Source of the DNA: Rhodobacterales bacterium
Lineage (GTDB): Bacteria; Pseudomonadota; Alphaproteobacteria; Rhizobiales; Stappiaceae
Reading direction: 5' to 3'
DNA: 64,000 nt
Assembly (NCBI GenBank): GCA_008107755.1
Contig: VIRH01000060.1
Coordinates: 82,884-146,883 of the forward strand
Both the position numbers and the translations under genes were made by a program. Below the pieces are notes generated by a model. The model saw only the letters and a list, made by a program, of their open reading frames with translations, did no database searches and was not told the origin of the DNA. Of this stretch, positions 28,558 to 38,421 are shown piece after piece; position 1 is the first letter of the stretch, and every line of letters starts with the position of its first letter.

Positions 28558-29145
28558 TCAGCGGAACCTGGGGCCGTGGCTCCAGCAAGTCAGTGAACAA
28601 CGGACACCTTTCGTCACAGGAACGACCCGGTGCAGCATGAAGCTGGCGAAAAGCGTTGCGCTGCCCTGGTTGCGCGAGGCGGTCAGGGTGTGATGTCCGA
28701 GGCTGATCTCAAGCGCGCCGCCTTCATAGGCTTCCGGCGCGGACAACTGGGTGACGATGGTCGCCTTGCGAAACTGTGCGATAGGCCCGTCGCCGATGTC
28801 GGAATGCCAGTCATAGTGGCCTTCCTCATTCTCGTCATAGATCGCGACCTGAAGCTTTTCGCGAAATTCCGTGATGTCGAAATCGAAGGCGTCCCGGTTG
28901 GCCTTGGCGACCGCGCCAACGACCCTGTCGAGAACCCATGCCGCCGGTCCACCATCGTCCATCCAGCTGATTCTGGCCCGGCGGATATTGCCGTGCTGCT
29001 GGCCGCCGAGGAGACCTCCGCTGTCCGGCGTGTCAGCCTGGCTCAGACGAACGATCTCGTCGCAGTCCTTCCGGGTGAAGAGCGCGTCATGAGAATAGGT
29101 GAACATTGGCGTCGAGATCCAGGGTGTGACTGCGCTCTTCAACAT
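28558..29145 (-). CDS. PKHD-type 2-oxoglutarate/Fe(II) oxygenase
   Basis: The 195-residue protein has the Fe-binding HxD as His114-Asp116 in HYDWHSDIG, the distal histidine His172 in FMLHRVVPVTKGVR and the 2OG-binding Arg182. GGALEIS is the usual strand before the distal histidine. This fits the prolyl-4-hydroxylase/PiuC-like family (some tied to iron uptake). ATG 29145 is the longest start; an internal Met at residue 14 gives a shorter protein. It is convergent with no neighbour; bfr lies 256 bp further along the same strand. The substrate is unknown. Confidence 0.88.
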   Translation of the reverse strand: MLKSAVTPWISTPMFTYSHDALFTRKDCDEIVRLSQADTPDSGGLLGGQQHGNIRRARISWMDDGGPAAWVLDRVVGAVAKANRDAFDFDITEFREKLQVAIYDENEEGHYDWHSDIGDGPIAQFRKATIVTQLSAPEAYEGGALEISLGHHTLTASRNQGSATLFASFMLHRVVPVTKGVRCSLTCWSHGPRFR

Positions 29146-29215
29146 CCAATCCGCGAAGACAGCAACTGTTTTCTGCGGGTGGAGGTCGACTTCGCGCTCA
29201 CATTCTCGTCACTTG

Positions 29216-30277
29216 CTAGAGGCCGGCCGCCAGCGCCTTGCGCATGACCGTCGGCAGCGCCTCGTCCTGTTGCTCGGCCGGGGCTGACCACCAGCCATCC
29301 TCAAGGGAGACGGCATCAGGGTCGACCTCGGCCCGGAAAATCGACAGCAGCAGGTGAAAATGCGTGAAGGTGTGCTTCACCTCGCCGGTCTTGCGTTTCC
29401 AGTCGGCGGGGAAGGGCGCGCAGGAAACCGCATCGGAAGGGTCGAAGTCCTCTGCCCACTCCGTGCCGGGAACCTCCGTCATTCCGCCGAGAAGTCCTTT
29501 CGGTGGCCGGCGGCGAAGAAGCACGGCACCACTGTCGCGGTCGATGGCGACGAACGCCGCACCGTAACGGGTCGGCTTTTGCTTCTTGGGCGCTTTGCGC
29601 GGGAGGGTTTCGGCGAGGCTGCTCGACTGGACCTTGCACTTCTCGCGCCAGGGACACAGCGCGCAAGCCGGACGCTTGGGGGTGCAGATCGTGGCACCGA
29701 GATCCATGACGGCCTGGGCAAAATCGCCGGGCCTTTCGTCCGGCGTCAGCTCCGCCATCCGTGCCCTGATCTCCGGCTTGGCATCCGGAAGCGGAGTCTC
29801 GATCTGATAAAGGCGCGAGACAACCCGCTCCACGTTGCCGTCGACCACGGCTGCGTGCCTGTCAAAGGCGATGGTCGCAATGGCTGCGGCCGTATAGGGG
29901 CCGATGCCGGGAAGGCTCAAGAGGTCTTGCTCCGTCTCGGGAAAGCGTCCGCCAAATGTTGTTGCGACTTCTTCTGCGCATTTCTTGAGGTTACGGGCGC
30001 GGGAATAGTATCCCAGCCCGGCCCACGCCTTCATGACGTCTTCTTCCGGCGCCTCGGCAAGGTCTGTCACCGTCGGCCAGGTTCGGGTGAATTTTTCGAA
30101 GTAGTCCTTCACGGCCGCAACGGTGGTCTGCTGAAGCATCACCTCCGACAGCCATATGCGATAAGGATCGGGAACTTCACCAAGTGCGCGGTTCTGAGGG
30201 CTGACGCGCCACGGCAGGCTGCGCGCGTGCCGGTCGTACCAGTCAAGCAGAAGGTGGTGATGAGAATCTGTGCGCAT
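29216..30277 (-). CDS. mutY: A/G-specific adenine DNA glycosylase
   Basis: Removes adenine opposite 8-oxoguanine. The 353-residue protein has the helix-hairpin-helix motif LPGIGPYTAAAIATIAF, the 4Fe-4S cysteine pattern CX6CX2CX5C (CTPKRPACALCPWREKC), and a C-terminal NUDIX-like domain recognising 8-oxoG (from about residue 235, with GLLGGMTEVPGTEW). It is divergent from the DciA-like gene; the order mutY-dciA-dsbA-smc is common in Rhizobiales. Confidence 0.96.
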   Translation of the reverse strand: MRTDSHHHLLLDWYDRHARSLPWRVSPQNRALGEVPDPYRIWLSEVMLQQTTVAAVKDYFEKFTRTWPTVTDLAEAPEEDVMKAWAGLGYYSRARNLKKCAEEVATTFGGRFPETEQDLLSLPGIGPYTAAAIATIAFDRHAAVVDGNVERVVSRLYQIETPLPDAKPEIRARMAELTPDERPGDFAQAVMDLGATICTPKRPACALCPWREKCKVQSSSLAETLPRKAPKKQKPTRYGAAFVAIDRDSGAVLLRRRPPKGLLGGMTEVPGTEWAEDFDPSDAVSCAPFPADWKRKTGEVKHTFTHFHLLLSIFRAEVDPDAVSLEDGWWSAPAEQQDEALPTVMRKALAAGL

Positions 30278-30478
30278 GATAGGTTGTGATCAGCTAAACT
30301 CGGTGGCTAATTGCTGGACAGCCTGGGGACAACTGGGATGCGTGGAGCAGGCTATTTGCATTTGAAAAGTATTCGTCGTCTTTTTGTCGTATTGTATTGG
30401 GAAGGACGTCCAAATCACTGCTGCAGGTTTTGCGGCAACAAAATGAGCCGATCCATCAGGAGGTAGGCGATAACGACC

Positions 30479-31003
30479 GTGAAGGCAAATCAGAAGCGCC
30501 GGCAAAGGGATGCCAAGCCCCTTGCCGATCTGGTCGGCAAGGCAATGACGCCAGCCTGCCGAAAGCGCGGCTTTGCGTCCGTCGATATCGTTGCGTCCTG
30601 GGCGGAGATCGTCGGGGAACGATACGGCACCCGTGTCCAGCCCGACCGTCTGATCTGGCCGCGCCGGCCGGACCTCACCGATCCCGAACATCCGCCTGAA
30701 CCTGCAACGCTCGTGGTGCACACGGACGGGGCGACGGCGCTGCTTCTCACGCACGAAACCCCGCAGGTGCTCGAGCGGATCAACACCTTCTACGGCTGGG
30801 CGGCCATCGGCCGCATCAAGGTTCTGCAGAAGCCGGTTCTGGCCAAGCAGCCGGAAAAACCGAAGTCGCTGAGGCCCCTGACGAATTCGGAAGAAGAACG
30901 TCTTGCCGGACATGTTGAGGGCGTGGAAAACGATCGCCTTCGCGAAGCGCTGAAAAAGCTGGGCGCGCAGGTGATTGCCCGCAACACCGACAACGCCGCC
31001 TGA
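30479..31003 (+). CDS. DUF721 / DciA-like protein
   Basis: The 174-residue protein carries the DUF721 fold (residues about 15-105), which includes the Trp-containing SWAEIVGERYGTRVQPDRL segment seen in DciA, the ancestral loader of the DnaB helicase. The C-terminal tail is charged and low in complexity. The start is GTG 30479 with AGGAGG about 13 nt upstream. The 201 bp to mutY holds divergent promoters. The DsbA-like gene is 206 bp downstream, so it may not be in the same unit. Helicase loading is inference from the family. Confidence 0.85.
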   Translation: MKANQKRRQRDAKPLADLVGKAMTPACRKRGFASVDIVASWAEIVGERYGTRVQPDRLIWPRRPDLTDPEHPPEPATLVVHTDGATALLLTHETPQVLERINTFYGWAAIGRIKVLQKPVLAKQPEKPKSLRPLTNSEEERLAGHVEGVENDRLREALKKLGAQVIARNTDNAA

Positions 31004-31209
31004 GACGGCGGCAAACCGGCTTTGTTCCCGGCAGGTCGCAGCTTGCCTCTCCACCCGAATAACAACTTTGTGAGACAGAGCGTTATGCGGTCCTCGATGC
31101 TGCCACATTTGAAAAGCCTTGTTGACGGAACGCGCCCGAGCGGGCACATCAACATCAAAATCCGTGGCCGCAACGGCTGCATCTGAAACTTTGTGACAGG
31201 ACGAGCTTC

Positions 31210-31845
31210 GTGACCCAGACCCGTAGACAGTTTCTCAAGACCACCGCCATGGCGACGCTGGCTTTCGGAATATCGGCTTCGCTGCCGGCATTCGCCCAGG
31301 ACGTCAATGAGGCAGACCTTCTGAAACCGGGCCCGCTGGGCGACAAGGTCCTGGGCGACGAGAACGCCCCGGTCACGATCGTGGAATATGCCTCGCTCAC
31401 TTGCGGCCATTGTGCAAATTTCCATGAAACGACGTTCAAGGATCTGAAGAAGGACTATATCGACACCGGCAAGGTTCGCTTCATTTTCCGGGAGTTTCCT
31501 CTGGATGCCGTTGCCGCCGCAGGTTTCATGCTGGCGCGCTGTTCGCCGCAGGACAAGTACTTCAACGTTGTGGACATCATGTTCGAACAGCAGCGGAGCT
31601 GGGCATTTACCGACAATCCTTATCAATCGCTGCTCGACTTTTCCAAGCAGATCGGATTTACACAAGAGTCCTTTGAGGAATGTCTGACGGATCAGGGATT
31701 GCTGGACTCGGTCAATGCGGTGAAAGATCGTGCTGCGGGTGAGTTCGGGGTGAATTCCACACCGACTTTATTCATCAACGGGGAAAAGCACTCCGGGGCT
31801 CTGACGATTGAAGAGATGGGCAAGATCATCGACGAGAAGATTTAA
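31210..31845 (+). CDS. DsbA family thiol oxidoreductase, Tat-type signal
   Basis: The 211-residue periplasmic protein begins with a twin-arginine signal, TRRQFLKTTAMATLAFG, and a likely cleavage site near PAFA. The active site is CGHC at 65-68 within EYASLTCGHCANFHETTF. The cis-Pro loop appears as GVNSTPTLFINGEKHSG. The dithiol is CGHC rather than the CPHC of E. coli DsbA, which would alter redox potential. It precedes smc by 87 bp, a recurrent order in Rhizobiales. A disulfide oxidase or isomerase role is likely. Confidence 0.92.
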   Translation: MTQTRRQFLKTTAMATLAFGISASLPAFAQDVNEADLLKPGPLGDKVLGDENAPVTIVEYASLTCGHCANFHETTFKDLKKDYIDTGKVRFIFREFPLDAVAAAGFMLARCSPQDKYFNVVDIMFEQQRSWAFTDNPYQSLLDFSKQIGFTQESFEECLTDQGLLDSVNAVKDRAAGEFGVNSTPTLFINGEKHSGALTIEEMGKIIDEKI

Positions 31846-31932
31846 GCTGGCGGCCGGCCGCCCGGCTCCGTTTTCTGTTTCCCGGTCCCATCCGGATCCG
31901 TCGGCGCCGTCTCCCGAGAGGAGGAGGCGCCG

Positions 31933-34900
31933 ATGAAGTTTTCAAAGCTCCGTATCGTCGGTTTCAAATCCTTCGTCGAGCCGATGGAATTCATCATCGG
32001 CAACGGCCTCACCGGCGTGGTTGGCCCCAACGGGTGCGGCAAATCCAATCTCGTCGAAGCCTTGCGCTGGGTCATGGGCGAGAATTCCTACAAGAACATG
32101 CGCGCGTCCGGCATGGACGACGTGATCTTTTCCGGCAGTTTGAACCGCCCTGCGCGCAACACGGCCGAAGTCACGCTGTACCTGGAAAACCCGGACAGGA
32201 CAGCGCCGGCGGCCTTCAATGACGCCGACCTTCTGGAAGTCAGCCGCCGGATCGAGCGCGAGCAGGGCTCCAACTACAAGATCAATGCCAAGGATGTGCG
32301 GGCGCGAGACGTCCAGCTTCTCTTCGCCGATGCCTCCACGGGCGCGCGGTCGCCGGCCATGGTGCGCCAGGGCCAGATCGGCGAGCTGATCGCGGCCAAG
32401 CCCACGTCGCGGCGCCAGATCCTGGAAGAAGCTGCCGGTATCTCCGGCCTGCATTCGCGCCGCCACGAGGCGGAAATCCGTCTGCGCGCAGCCGAACAGA
32501 ACCTGGAGCGGCTGGAAGACGTGCTGGTCCAGATAGACGGCCAGCTCGACAACCTCAGGCGCCAGTCACGTCAGGCTTCGCGCTACCGGAACCTGTCGTC
32601 CGAGATCCGCGGCGCCGAAGCGTCGATCCTCTATATCCGCTGGACGGAGGCGCGTACGGCCCTGAGTTCGGCGGAGGAGCAATTCGGCGAAGCGCAGAAA
32701 CAGGTCAACGAGGCAACGGGCCTGCAGGCTGAAAGCGCCAGGCTTCAGGCGATTGCCGCGCACAAGCTGCCGGAACTGCGTGACGAGTCTGCGAAGGCCG
32801 GCGCTGCCCTTCAGCGCCTGGTCATTGCGCGCAATGAACTTGATGCGGAAGAGCGCCGGGTCAAGGAGCGGCTGCAGGACCTCGAACGCCGCCTGCATCA
32901 GCTTGCCGAGGACATCCGCCGCGAACAGAGCATGGTGTCGGAAAATGACGAGGTGCTGGAGCGTCTGACGGAAGAGCGTGCCGAACTGCTTGAAGAAAAC
33001 GAGATGGTGCAGGAGCGCACCGAGAGCGCCCGTGAAAAGGTTGCCGAGGCCGAGGAAAGCGTCCGCGAGCTGGAAAGCAGCCTGTCGGAGCTGACGGCGG
33101 CAGAGGCCAGATCCCGTGCCGAGCGCCAGCAACTGGAGCGCGCCGTCGCGGACAGCCGCCAGCGTGCGGACAGACTTCTGGCCCAGGCGGCCGAGGCCCA
33201 GCAGGCGCTGGCGCAGATCGACGAGCAACTTTCCGAACACGATGGCGTTGCCGAAAACAGGGAAGCACTGGAACTTGCCGAAGAAGCCCTGGCGGAAGCG
33301 GAAGGCGCTGCAGAGGAGGCAGAAGCCGCGACGCGTCAGGCGCGGGAAAGCGAGCAGGCGGCCCGCGAGCCCGTCGGCGATGCCCGTCAGGCCTTGCAGG
33401 GGCTGGAGACCGAAGCCCGCACGCTCGAGCAGGTTCTGAACGTTCACGGCGAACAGGACCATACGCCGGTGGTCGAGCAGCTCGAGGTTCAATCGGGGTT
33501 CGAAACGGCTCTTGGCGCCGCGCTGGGCGAGGATCTCGACGCCTCTCTCGATGATGCCGCCGCCGTCAAATGGGGAAGCGCGCTGGATGGGGCCGGAGAT
33601 CCGCCGTTGCCGGAGGGCGCTCGTCCACTGGCAGAGGTTGTCAGCGCTCCGGCGGAACTCGCGCGTCGCTTGGGGCAGATCGGCATCGTCTCTCATGAGG
33701 ACGGACCGACGCTCCGCGCGCAGCTGAAGCCCGGACAGCGCCTTGTTTCCCGCGACGGTGATCTCTGGCGCTGGGACGGGTTCGTCGTCGCGGCCAATGC
33801 GCCGACGCCCGCGGCACAAAGGCTGGCGCAGAAAAACAGGCTCGCGGAACTTGGCGAGGAGATCGAGACGGCGAGGCGGGAGCTGGAGGACCGTCAGCAG
33901 GCGCTGGAAGAAGCTGCAGCCCGCGTGCGCGGCGCCACCGAGCTGGAACAGACGGCTCGCGGCAAGGTGCGCGACGGCCAGCGCCAGGCGGTCTCGGCGC
34001 GCGAGGCGCTCGCCGCGGCCGAACGCACTGTCTCGCAGCTAGCGGCCCGCAAGGAAGCTGCGCGCGACAGGGCAGAGCGCCTTGGCGAAGATGTCGAGCT
34101 TGCAAGAGAGCAGGTCGTGGAAGCCGAGGAACGCCTAGAGGAGGCCCCGGCCGATTCGAGCTACCAGGACCAGATTGCCGACTTGCAGGCCGAAGTGGGC
34201 ACCGCGCGCGGTGCGCTGGCCGAGGCGAGGGCGGTTTCGGAAGGCCTGACGCGCGAACAGCAGATGCGCGACCGTCGCCTGGAGGCGATCGCCCGCGAAT
34301 ATGATGGCTGGAAAACCCGTGCCGCAAATGCCGCGCAGCAAATCTCCGTTTTGACAGAGCGTCGTCAGGAAGCGGAAGAAGAGCGCGCGGAACTGATCGA
34401 GGCGCCGGAGGACATTGAGATCAAGCGCCGGGAGCTTTTCTCCGCGATTGCCAGGGCCGAAGAGGACAAGAAGGAAAAGGACGACCGGCTGCAACAGGCC
34501 GAACTCGACCAGGCCGATGTCGATCGAGCGGCCAAGGTTGCCATGGAGGCGCTGTCCGGGGCGCGCGAACAGAAGATTCGCGCCGAGGAGCGCCTGGAAG
34601 CTGCGCGTGATCGCAAGACGAATCTGGAACGTCGAATCGACGAGGACCTGGACGTTTCCGTCGCCGCCTTGCCGGAAATCGCCGGACTGAAGGAAGGCGC
34701 GCCGCTGCCCGACCCGGAGGCGATGGAGCGCAAGCTGGAGCGGCTGAAGGCCGAGCGCGAGCGCCTCGGGGGCGTGAACCTGCGGGCCGAGGAGGAACTG
34801 AAGGAAATCGATGAGCAGAAAACCACGCTCACGTCCGAGCGGGACGACCTGATCGAAGCGATCCGGCGACTGCGCACCGGCATTTCCAACCTGAACCGGG

Positions 34901-35391
34901 AAGCGCGGGAACGTCTGCTGGCATCGTTCGAGGTGGTCAACGGCCATTTTCAGCGTCTGTTCACGCATCTCTTCGGCGGCGGTACGGCGGAACTTCAACT
35001 GGTCGATTCCGACGACCCGCTGGATGCGGGGCTGGAGATCATCGCCCGTCCGCCCGGCAAGAAGCCGCAGACCATGACACTTCTGTCCGGGGGCGAGCAG
35101 GCCCTGACGGCCATGTCCCTGATCTTTGCGGTGTTCCTGACGAATCCCGCCCCGATCTGCGTGCTCGACGAGGTCGACGCCCCGCTTGATGACGCCAATG
35201 TTGAGCGTTACTGCGACCTGCTCGATGAAATGTCGCGCAGTACCGAGACACGCTTCGTCGTTATCACCCACAACCCGATCACCATGGCGCGCATGAACCG
35301 TCTGTTCGGTGTCACAATGGCCGAACGCGGCGTTTCCCAGCTGGTTTCCGTGGATCTGGAGACGGCCGAGAGATTCCGTGAGACGGCCTGA
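31933..35391 (+). CDS. smc: chromosome segregation protein SMC
   Basis: A condensin ATPase of 1152 residues. Walker A is GPNGCGKSN (31-39). The ABC signature LLSGGEQALTAMS is near residue 1055, and Walker B is PICVLDEVDAPLDD. Long coiled-coil arms flank a hinge of about 150 residues (around 500-650) with the SGFETALGAALGE-type start. The sequence is rich in Glu, Arg and Gln, as expected for coils. The gene has a GGAGGAGG-type ribosome-binding site before ATG 31933. No ScpA/ScpB gene is in the window. Confidence 0.97.
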   Translation: MKFSKLRIVGFKSFVEPMEFIIGNGLTGVVGPNGCGKSNLVEALRWVMGENSYKNMRASGMDDVIFSGSLNRPARNTAEVTLYLENPDRTAPAAFNDADLLEVSRRIEREQGSNYKINAKDVRARDVQLLFADASTGARSPAMVRQGQIGELIAAKPTSRRQILEEAAGISGLHSRRHEAEIRLRAAEQNLERLEDVLVQIDGQLDNLRRQSRQASRYRNLSSEIRGAEASILYIRWTEARTALSSAEEQFGEAQKQVNEATGLQAESARLQAIAAHKLPELRDESAKAGAALQRLVIARNELDAEERRVKERLQDLERRLHQLAEDIRREQSMVSENDEVLERLTEERAELLEENEMVQERTESAREKVAEAEESVRELESSLSELTAAEARSRAERQQLERAVADSRQRADRLLAQAAEAQQALAQIDEQLSEHDGVAENREALELAEEALAEAEGAAEEAEAATRQARESEQAAREPVGDARQALQGLETEARTLEQVLNVHGEQDHTPVVEQLEVQSGFETALGAALGEDLDASLDDAAAVKWGSALDGAGDPPLPEGARPLAEVVSAPAELARRLGQIGIVSHEDGPTLRAQLKPGQRLVSRDGDLWRWDGFVVAANAPTPAAQRLAQKNRLAELGEEIETARRELEDRQQALEEAAARVRGATELEQTARGKVRDGQRQAVSAREALAAAERTVSQLAARKEAARDRAERLGEDVELAREQVVEAEERLEEAPADSSYQDQIADLQAEVGTARGALAEARAVSEGLTREQQMRDRRLEAIAREYDGWKTRAANAAQQISVLTERRQEAEEERAELIEAPEDIEIKRRELFSAIARAEEDKKEKDDRLQQAELDQADVDRAAKVAMEALSGAREQKIRAEERLEAARDRKTNLERRIDEDLDVSVAALPEIAGLKEGAPLPDPEAMERKLERLKAERERLGGVNLRAEEELKEIDEQKTTLTSERDDLIEAIRRLRTGISNLNREARERLLASFEVVNGHFQRLFTHLFGGGTAELQLVDSDDPLDAGLEIIARPPGKKPQTMTLLSGGEQALTAMSLIFAVFLTNPAPICVLDEVDAPLDDANVERYCDLLDEMSRSTETRFVVITHNPITMARMNRLFGVTMAERGVSQLVSVDLETAERFRETA

Positions 35392-35506
35392 GCCGCCTTT
35401 CCCGGTGGCCCTATCGGCACATTCCCGTAAGACTATGGTGGAGGAAAAAGCTCTTCCTGGCCTAATGGTGAGTAAAATCAATAAATTAGCGCAAGTCTTA
35501 GTGTTC

Positions 35507-35535
35507 TTGACAGGTTACGGGCCCCCGACTATGGT
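35507..35535 (+). promoter_or_regulatory. predicted promoter of the atp F0 operon
   Basis: TTGACA (35507-35512) and TATGGT (35530-35535) with 17 bp spacing, about 55-60 bp before the atpI start. This is one of the clearest sigma-70-type pairs in the window. Confidence 0.7.
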
Positions 35536-35597
35536 GCGCGCGGCTTTAGGGGGTATCCAAGGCCTGGTCGGAAGTCTGGACGGGTGCGGGGGACGGC

Positions 35598-35987
35598 ATG
35601 AGTGGCTCTTCGCAAAACGGTAACGAGGACGGACGGACCGAAGGTACCTCCGAGGCGGATCTGTCGGAACGGCGGAGCCGGCTCAACCGGATGCTGGAGG
35701 GGCAGCGGGCGGCGGAAGATGCCGAGCGTAAATCCCGGAATGGCAAACCATCCGGCTACGCCCAGGCGATGAAACTCTCTTCGGAGTTCATTGCGGGGAT
35801 CGTGGTTGGGTGCGGTATGGGCTGGGTCTGCGACCACTGGCTGGGAACATCACCCTTCGGGCTGATCGTTTTTCTGCTGATTGGTTTCGCGGCGGGCGTC
35901 CTGAACGTGTTACGGGCAGCGGGTGAAGTCGCGCATCCCGAAACGCGCATGGGCCGAGGCGACGCGAATAAAGACGGATCTGAATGA
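35598..35987 (+). CDS. atpI: ATP synthase F0 subunit I (AtpI)
   Basis: This 129-residue protein has a charged N-terminal half and two hydrophobic segments (about 67-82 and 87-107, FIAGIVVGCGMGWVCD and LIVFLLIGFAAGVLNV), matching AtpI/AtpQ-type assembly or Mg2+-uptake factors of alphaproteobacterial F0 operons. It is 56 bp upstream of atpB and opens the operon. Confidence 0.9.
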   Translation: MSGSSQNGNEDGRTEGTSEADLSERRSRLNRMLEGQRAAEDAERKSRNGKPSGYAQAMKLSSEFIAGIVVGCGMGWVCDHWLGTSPFGLIVFLLIGFAAGVLNVLRAAGEVAHPETRMGRGDANKDGSE

Positions 35988-36043
35988 GTTTTTTGCGCAG
36001 TTCCTGCGTGTCCTGAAATGTAATGAGCGAAGAAGGCTGACCG

Positions 36044-36793
36044 GTGGCGAACGATCCGATCCATCAGTTCCATATCCAGAAACTCTTCCCGATCGAGGTC
36101 GGGGGCATGGATTTCTCTTTCACCAACTCTTCGCTGTTCATGGTCCTGACCGTAGCAGCGGCGTCCGCCTTCCTGATCCTGTCCACCAGCGGTCGCGGCC
36201 TCGTGCCGAACCGGGTGCAGTCCCTATCGGAAATGGCGTATGAATTTGTGGCGGGGATGCTGCGAAGTTCGGCCGGAACCGAGGGCATGCGCTTCTTCCC
36301 GCTCGTGTTTTCGCTGTTCATGTTCGTTCTCGTGGCGAACCTCTTCGGCATGTTCCCGTACTTCTTTACGGTGACCAGCCACATCATCGTGACATTCGCA
36401 CTCGCCATGCTGGTCATCCTGACCGTGACCATCTACGGCCTGGTGCGCCACGGACTGAAGTTCTTCCACCTCTTTGCGCCGGCCGGCGTTCCGCCGGTCC
36501 TGCTGCTGATCGTTGCACCGATCGAGGTCGTGTCCTTCCTGTCCCGCCCCGTCAGCCTCTCCGTTCGTCTGTTCGCGAACATGCTGGCAGGCCACATCAC
36601 TCTCAAGGTTTTCGCCGGCTTTGTCGTCAGCATGGGTGCCGCAGGCATCGCTGGGGCCGCCGGTGCCATTCTTCCGCTCGGAATGACGGTAGCGCTCACC
36701 GCGCTGGAGTTTCTCGTCGCCTTCCTGCAGGCCTATGTCTTCACGATCCTGACCTGCATGTACCTCAACGACGCCCTTCACCCGTCACACTAG
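36044..36793 (+). CDS. atpB: ATP synthase F0 subunit a
   Basis: The 249-residue integral membrane protein forms the proton half-channels with the c ring. The essential arginine lies in [15 protein letters not shown]. About six hydrophobic segments are visible and the N terminus reads [16 protein letters not shown], characteristic of alphaproteobacterial AtpB. The start is GTG 36044. It is followed by atpE after 80 bp. Confidence 0.97.
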   Translation: MANDPIHQFHIQKLFPIEVGGMDFSFTNSSLFMVLTVAAASAFLILSTSGRGLVPNRVQSLSEMAYEFVAGMLRSSAGTEGMRFFPLVFSLFMFVLVANLFGMFPYFFTVTSHIIVTFALAMLVILTVTIYGLVRHGLKFFHLFAPAGVPPVLLLIVAPIEVVSFLSRPVSLSVRLFANMLAGHITLKVFAGFVVSMGAAGIAGAAGAILPLGMTVALTALEFLVAFLQAYVFTILTCMYLNDALHPSH

Positions 36794-36873
36794 GCAAACC
36801 GTTCTTGCGGCGGCGTGAGCCGCTGCCGGGAATAAATCCGAAATCTGCAAAACACCAATTAGGAGCACGTGTC

Positions 36874-37098
36874 ATGGAAGCAGAAGCAGCAAAATACATC
36901 GGCGCTGGTATCGCATGCCTCGGCATGGGCGGTGCAGCTATCGCACTCGGCACCATCTTCGGTAACTACCTGAACGGCGCTCTGCGCAACCCGACTGCTG
37001 CTGATGGCCAGTTCGGCCGTCTGGTCTTCGGCTTCGCCGTTACAGAAGCTCTGGGCATCTTCTCCCTGCTGATCGCTCTTCTCCTGCTGTTCGCTTGA
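36874..37098 (+). CDS. atpE: ATP synthase F0 subunit c
   Basis: The 74-residue proteolipid forms the rotary ring. It has two hydrophobic helices with the glycine-rich [18 protein letters not shown], the polar loop RNP, and the proton-carrying carboxylate Glu58 in [13 protein letters not shown] 36874 has TTAGGAGC upstream; the frame from 36805 is only an open extension. The essential carboxylate is Glu, as usual in Alphaproteobacteria. Confidence 0.98.
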   Translation: MEAEAAKYIGAGIACLGMGGAAIALGTIFGNYLNGALRNPTAADGQFGRLVFGFAVTEALGIFSLLIALLLLFA

Positions 37099-37178
37099 TT
37101 CTCTAGGGTCTTCCGAGAGAAATTGAGTGACTCCGAGGGCGGCGCAAGCGCCGCCCGATCGGAATTTGGAGATAGAGC

Positions 37179-37736
37179 ATGGCAGGCGACGCCCATTCCA
37201 ACGCCGAACTGAATGCGGAAGTTCACATTCCTGAAAGTGAACACGGAGCGGGATTCCCGCCCTTCGACGCAACCACCTATTCTTCTCAGATCCTGTGGCT
37301 GGCCATCACCTTCGGTGCCTTCTACTGGATCATGAAGAATGTGGCCGTCCCCCGTATTTCCGGCATTCTGGAAGACCGTGAGGACCGCATCGCAGGCGAT
37401 CTTTCCGAGGCGAATCGCCTGAAGGAAGAAACCGACGAGGCGATCGCGGCCTATGAACAGGCCCTGGCGGAAGCGCGCAACAAGGCACATGCCATTGCCA
37501 GCGAGACCCGGGCCAAGCTGAAGGCCGATCAGGAAGCGCGTCGCGAGAAGGCGGAAGCGGAACTGAACGAAAAGCTGAAGGCTGCTGAAGCACAGATCGC
37601 CGGTGTTAAAACCGAGGCCCTGTCTCAGATCGGTGATATTGCCGGAGAAACCACATCGGTGCTCGTCGAGCAACTGATTGGCAAGGCTCCGACCAAGACC
37701 GACCTGAACAAGGCACTCAAGTCGGCGATGAACTGA
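37179..37736 (+). CDS. ATP synthase F0 subunit b'
   Basis: The 185-residue protein has a membrane helix near residues 32-52 (SQILWLAITFGAFYWIMKNV) after a long N-terminal segment, then a highly charged helix forming the peripheral stalk. This is the b' (AtpG/AtpF2) form found in Alphaproteobacteria and phototrophs. It sits directly before the b subunit gene and would pair with it as a heterodimer. Confidence 0.93.
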   Translation: MAGDAHSNAELNAEVHIPESEHGAGFPPFDATTYSSQILWLAITFGAFYWIMKNVAVPRISGILEDREDRIAGDLSEANRLKEETDEAIAAYEQALAEARNKAHAIASETRAKLKADQEARREKAEAELNEKLKAAEAQIAGVKTEALSQIGDIAGETTSVLVEQLIGKAPTKTDLNKALKSAMN

Positions 37737-37746
37737 GGAGACCGTC

Positions 37747-38226
37747 ATGGACGCAACTTTCTGGGCCCTGATCGGTCTCATCCTGTTCTTCGTGCTGATG
37801 GTCTATGTGAAGGTTCCGGGCAAGATCGGTTCCGCACTCGACAATCGCGCCGTCAAGATCCGTGAAGAGCTGGAAGAAGCGCGCAGGATGCGCGAAGAAG
37901 CCCAGGCTCTCCTGTCGGAATATCAGCGCAAGCGTCACGAGGCCGAAAGCGAAGCGGAAGCCATCATCGCGGAAGCCAATGCGGAAGCCGAGCGTCTGAC
38001 GCTCGAAACCAATCAGGCTCTCGATGAGATGATCGCCCGCCGGACCAAGGCCGCCGAGGAAAAAATCGCGCAGGCCGAATCTCAGGCGGTCGCCGAGGTT
38101 CGTGCAAAGGCAGCTGACATTGCTGTTGCCGCCGCCGAGGAAATCCTCACCGCCAAGGTGAAGGACAAACTCGCCGACGACATTCTTTCCAAGAGCATTG
38201 CTCAGGTGAAAGATCGGCTGAACTGA
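37747..38226 (+). CDS. atpF: ATP synthase F0 subunit b
   Basis: The 159-residue protein has one N-terminal membrane helix (ATFWALIGLILFFVLMVYV) and a long charged helix typical of the stator stalk. It starts 10 bp after the b' stop. A strong terminator follows, closing the F0 operon. F1 genes (atpHAGDC) are not in the window, consistent with the split operons of this class. Confidence 0.95.
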   Translation: MDATFWALIGLILFFVLMVYVKVPGKIGSALDNRAVKIREELEEARRMREEAQALLSEYQRKRHEAESEAEAIIAEANAEAERLTLETNQALDEMIARRTKAAEEKIAQAESQAVAEVRAKAADIAVAAAEEILTAKVKDKLADDILSKSIAQVKDRLN

Positions 38227-38251
38227 GTTCTTCGGAATTCTTGAGACTTTG

Positions 38252-38279
38252 AAAAGCGGCCTCTCGGGGCCGCTTTTTT
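38252..38279 (+). terminator. intrinsic terminator of the F0 operon
   Basis: AAAAGCGGCC and GGCCGCTTTTTT form a stem around TCTCG and lead into T6, 26 bp after the atpF stop. Confidence 0.9.
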
Positions 38280-38421
38280 GTTGGTTGAAGCGGTTCGGTC
38301 CGGAAGAGCTTCCGCCGCTGTCGACCTGATCGAGTTCTATCGCATTCGCTTTTGCTTCCTGAAATCCAAGATTTCAAAGCGGGAAAAGAAACAGGATATT
38401 TTCGGTCAAACGCGACAGGCT

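Noticed and set aside
28343..28600. An 85-codon minus-strand frame upstream of bfr
   Set aside because: It overlaps the end of the oxygenase gene and the Irr box, has no family resemblance and is not Bfd-like.
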